Source: Solen grandis
Lineage: Eukaryota; Mollusca; Bivalvia; Adapedonta; Solenidae
Assembly (NCBI GenBank): GCA_021229015.1
Contig: CM037785.1
Location: 35,575,062 to 35,639,061, forward strand
Length of the DNA stretch: 64,000 nt
Reading direction: 5' to 3'
Below the pieces are notes generated by a model. The model was given only the letters and a program-made list of their open reading frames with translations, ran no database searches and was not told the origin of the DNA. Shown here piece by piece: positions 62,906-64,000 of this stretch (position 1 is the first letter of the stretch; every line of letters begins with the position of its first letter). A program made the translations under genes and the position numbers.

Positions 62906-63335
62906 TTGCAAAATTGTTATGCACGATGTTATAATAATGTAAAATTTTCATGCTATGTAAAATTCAAAAGTGACTATAATGTTGAGTGTCATGTAAATTC
63001 ATTTAATATTGACAAGTTTAGGGAATGTTCAGCAAATTTTAGAAGTTCTGCACATTGTCTTATAATAGAGTCAGAGCATTATTATAATATACCAAGAGAA
63101 AATAGAGGTTGCCCATACTGTGAGTTTTATCTGAAAGATGAATGTCATCTTACAATGTATATGCATTTGTCCTTTATATAAGAATATTCGTTTAATATAC
63201 TAGTATATCCAAACTTCTATCATGGAAATCCGACTGTTGAAAAATTTTAGTCTTAAGTTATGCAGAAATGAAATTGTCATTAAGATAAGCAATGTATATA
63301 TTTTATGCAAATAAAACAAGAAAAGAAAAAGAGAT
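62906..63335 (+). pseudogene. LINE-type non-LTR retrotransposon relic, 3' end of reverse transcriptase ORF
   Basis: The open part gives NIDKFRECSANFRSSAHCLI then IESEHYYNIPRENRGCPYCE and DECHLTM. This matches the C-terminal zinc-knuckle region of mollusc LINE polyproteins ('FRSSSH.L.IE.GR..NI.R..R.C..C....EDE.HF'). After a frame change at about 63165, YPNFYHGNPTVEKF and NEIVIKIS continue the same domain. Stops and frameshifts show it is dead. Confidence 0.7.
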
Positions 63336-63699
63336 TTGTGACACAGTATGTTGGATAATGTGTTTAAACATTTAAACAAATCTATATTTGCAAATTTATA
63401 TGCAGTGTTTGTATACCCGACACAATATATGTATAAAATAATAATAATGATGTGTGTGTGGGTGTGATAAATTTTGTAGAAGATATCATAAATCATAAAA
63501 TATAGTATGGTGTTTTCCTGCTTGTCTATTTATAGTAATGTCAGAATAACAAAACTGGGTGTGAAACATTAAAAATGCGAAAATAACGTGTTAATTGTAA
63601 TTCGAATTTTTAACGCGATTTTTTCTCTTCTTTTTACCAACGAAAATGAGCTTTCATAACATTCGAGGCATGTACGATCGCTTATACATCGCAAAAAAA

Positions 63700-64000
63700 T
63701 CGTAAAAAGATACAGAACTTGTATGATACCTGTAGGCACCTCTTCTGGGACTTGTACGATTCTTGTGTCACCTGCGTAACATGGCAGACACATAAGGATC
63801 ACTTTGTCCGTCGTCGGCGGCGTCCTCTTCACACTTCTGGTCCGGAGCATAACTTCAACACTATTACATGGATTCACTCCAAACTTGGAACATGGATAAC
63901 TTACGAGGTGTAGAAGTACCGTGCACAATAACCATAACTCTAGCTCATCGATTTCTTGAATAATTCCCCGTAGTTGATTTTTTTTATTGACCGGAGCATA
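63700..64000. repeat. dispersed repeat related to the GTGTCACCTGC module
   Basis: TTGTGTCACCTGCGTAACAT, GACACATAAGGATCACTTTG and TCCGTCGTCGGCGGCGTCCT resemble the module at 36627-36720 (GTGACACATAGGGATCACTT). The following GGTCCGGAGCATAACTTCAA and ACTCCAAACTTGGAACATGG are repeat-like phrases, and GACCGGAGCATA recurs at the window end. It runs out of the window. Confidence 0.5.

Noticed and set aside
63569..63928. 119-codon minus-strand open frame
   Set aside because: It overlaps a dispersed repeat (GTGTCACCTGC module) and resembles no protein I recognise.

Overview
This is animal nuclear DNA, most likely from a bivalve mollusc. The evidence is AT-rich sequence, exons with GT-AG introns, two gene models whose proteins match conserved animal families, and repeats typical of bivalve genomes: tandem cores with GACG/ACGC microsatellite tails, tRNA-headed SINEs, and TTAA- and TA-flanked MITEs. 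The species cannot be fixed from the sequence; a heterodont such as Dreissena would fit. Two runs of 100 N (5399-5498, 55499-55598) are scaffold gaps of probably unknown true length.

Gene layout. (1) SCOC (short coiled-coil protein, the ARL1/FEZ1 partner), + strand, coding exons at 7174-7248, 11004-11090, 11715-11853 and 15870-15894; its first coding exon is not recognised here. (2) HSPA4 (HSP110-type HSP70 co-chaperone), - strand, eleven exons from 55348 down to the stop at 29672. These encode about 538 residues, from late in the ATPase domain to the C-terminus. The first roughly 280 residues are missing upstream of 55348, next to the second gap. (3) A secreted or membrane sema-domain protein, plexin-like, + strand, with one long first exon 56536-57338; later exons lie beyond the window. 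SCOC and HSPA4 converge. HSPA4 and the sema gene are head to head, or interleaved if the HSPA4 5' exons lie beyond 64000.

Most of the window is transposon and satellite DNA. Four families share a Helentron/pearl-like plan: a 5' element whose sequence is the inverse complement of the 3' hairpin arm, usually with a tandem core of about 154-168 bp and a GACG-type microsatellite. They lie at 6.1-7.0, 20.5-21.3, 23.5-27.0, 30.7-32.4, 41.9-43.3, 50.5-51.7 and 60.1-60.6 kb. An HSPA4 intron (45.8-55.1 kb) is filled by a satellite of about 178 bp broken by four DNA-transposon insertions: Tigger/pogo-like, hAT-like, an unclassified 4 kb element, and a TTAA element. Because the empty site is visible in neighbouring satellite units, each target duplication can be read directly. 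Another HSPA4 intron (36.6-41.8 kb) carries a higher-order tandem duplication of about 1.56-1.64 kb. Other items are a DIRS-like tyrosine recombinase tail beside the first gap, a LINE 3' relic at 62.9-63.3 kb, a 352 bp foldback element just upstream of a SCOC exon, and several minisatellites.

No operon, CRISPR array or clearly new gene system was found. The most notable points are the shared architecture of the repeat families, the nested insertions in the satellite, repeated MITE insertion at one SINE site, and the missing HSPA4 5' half at an assembly gap.
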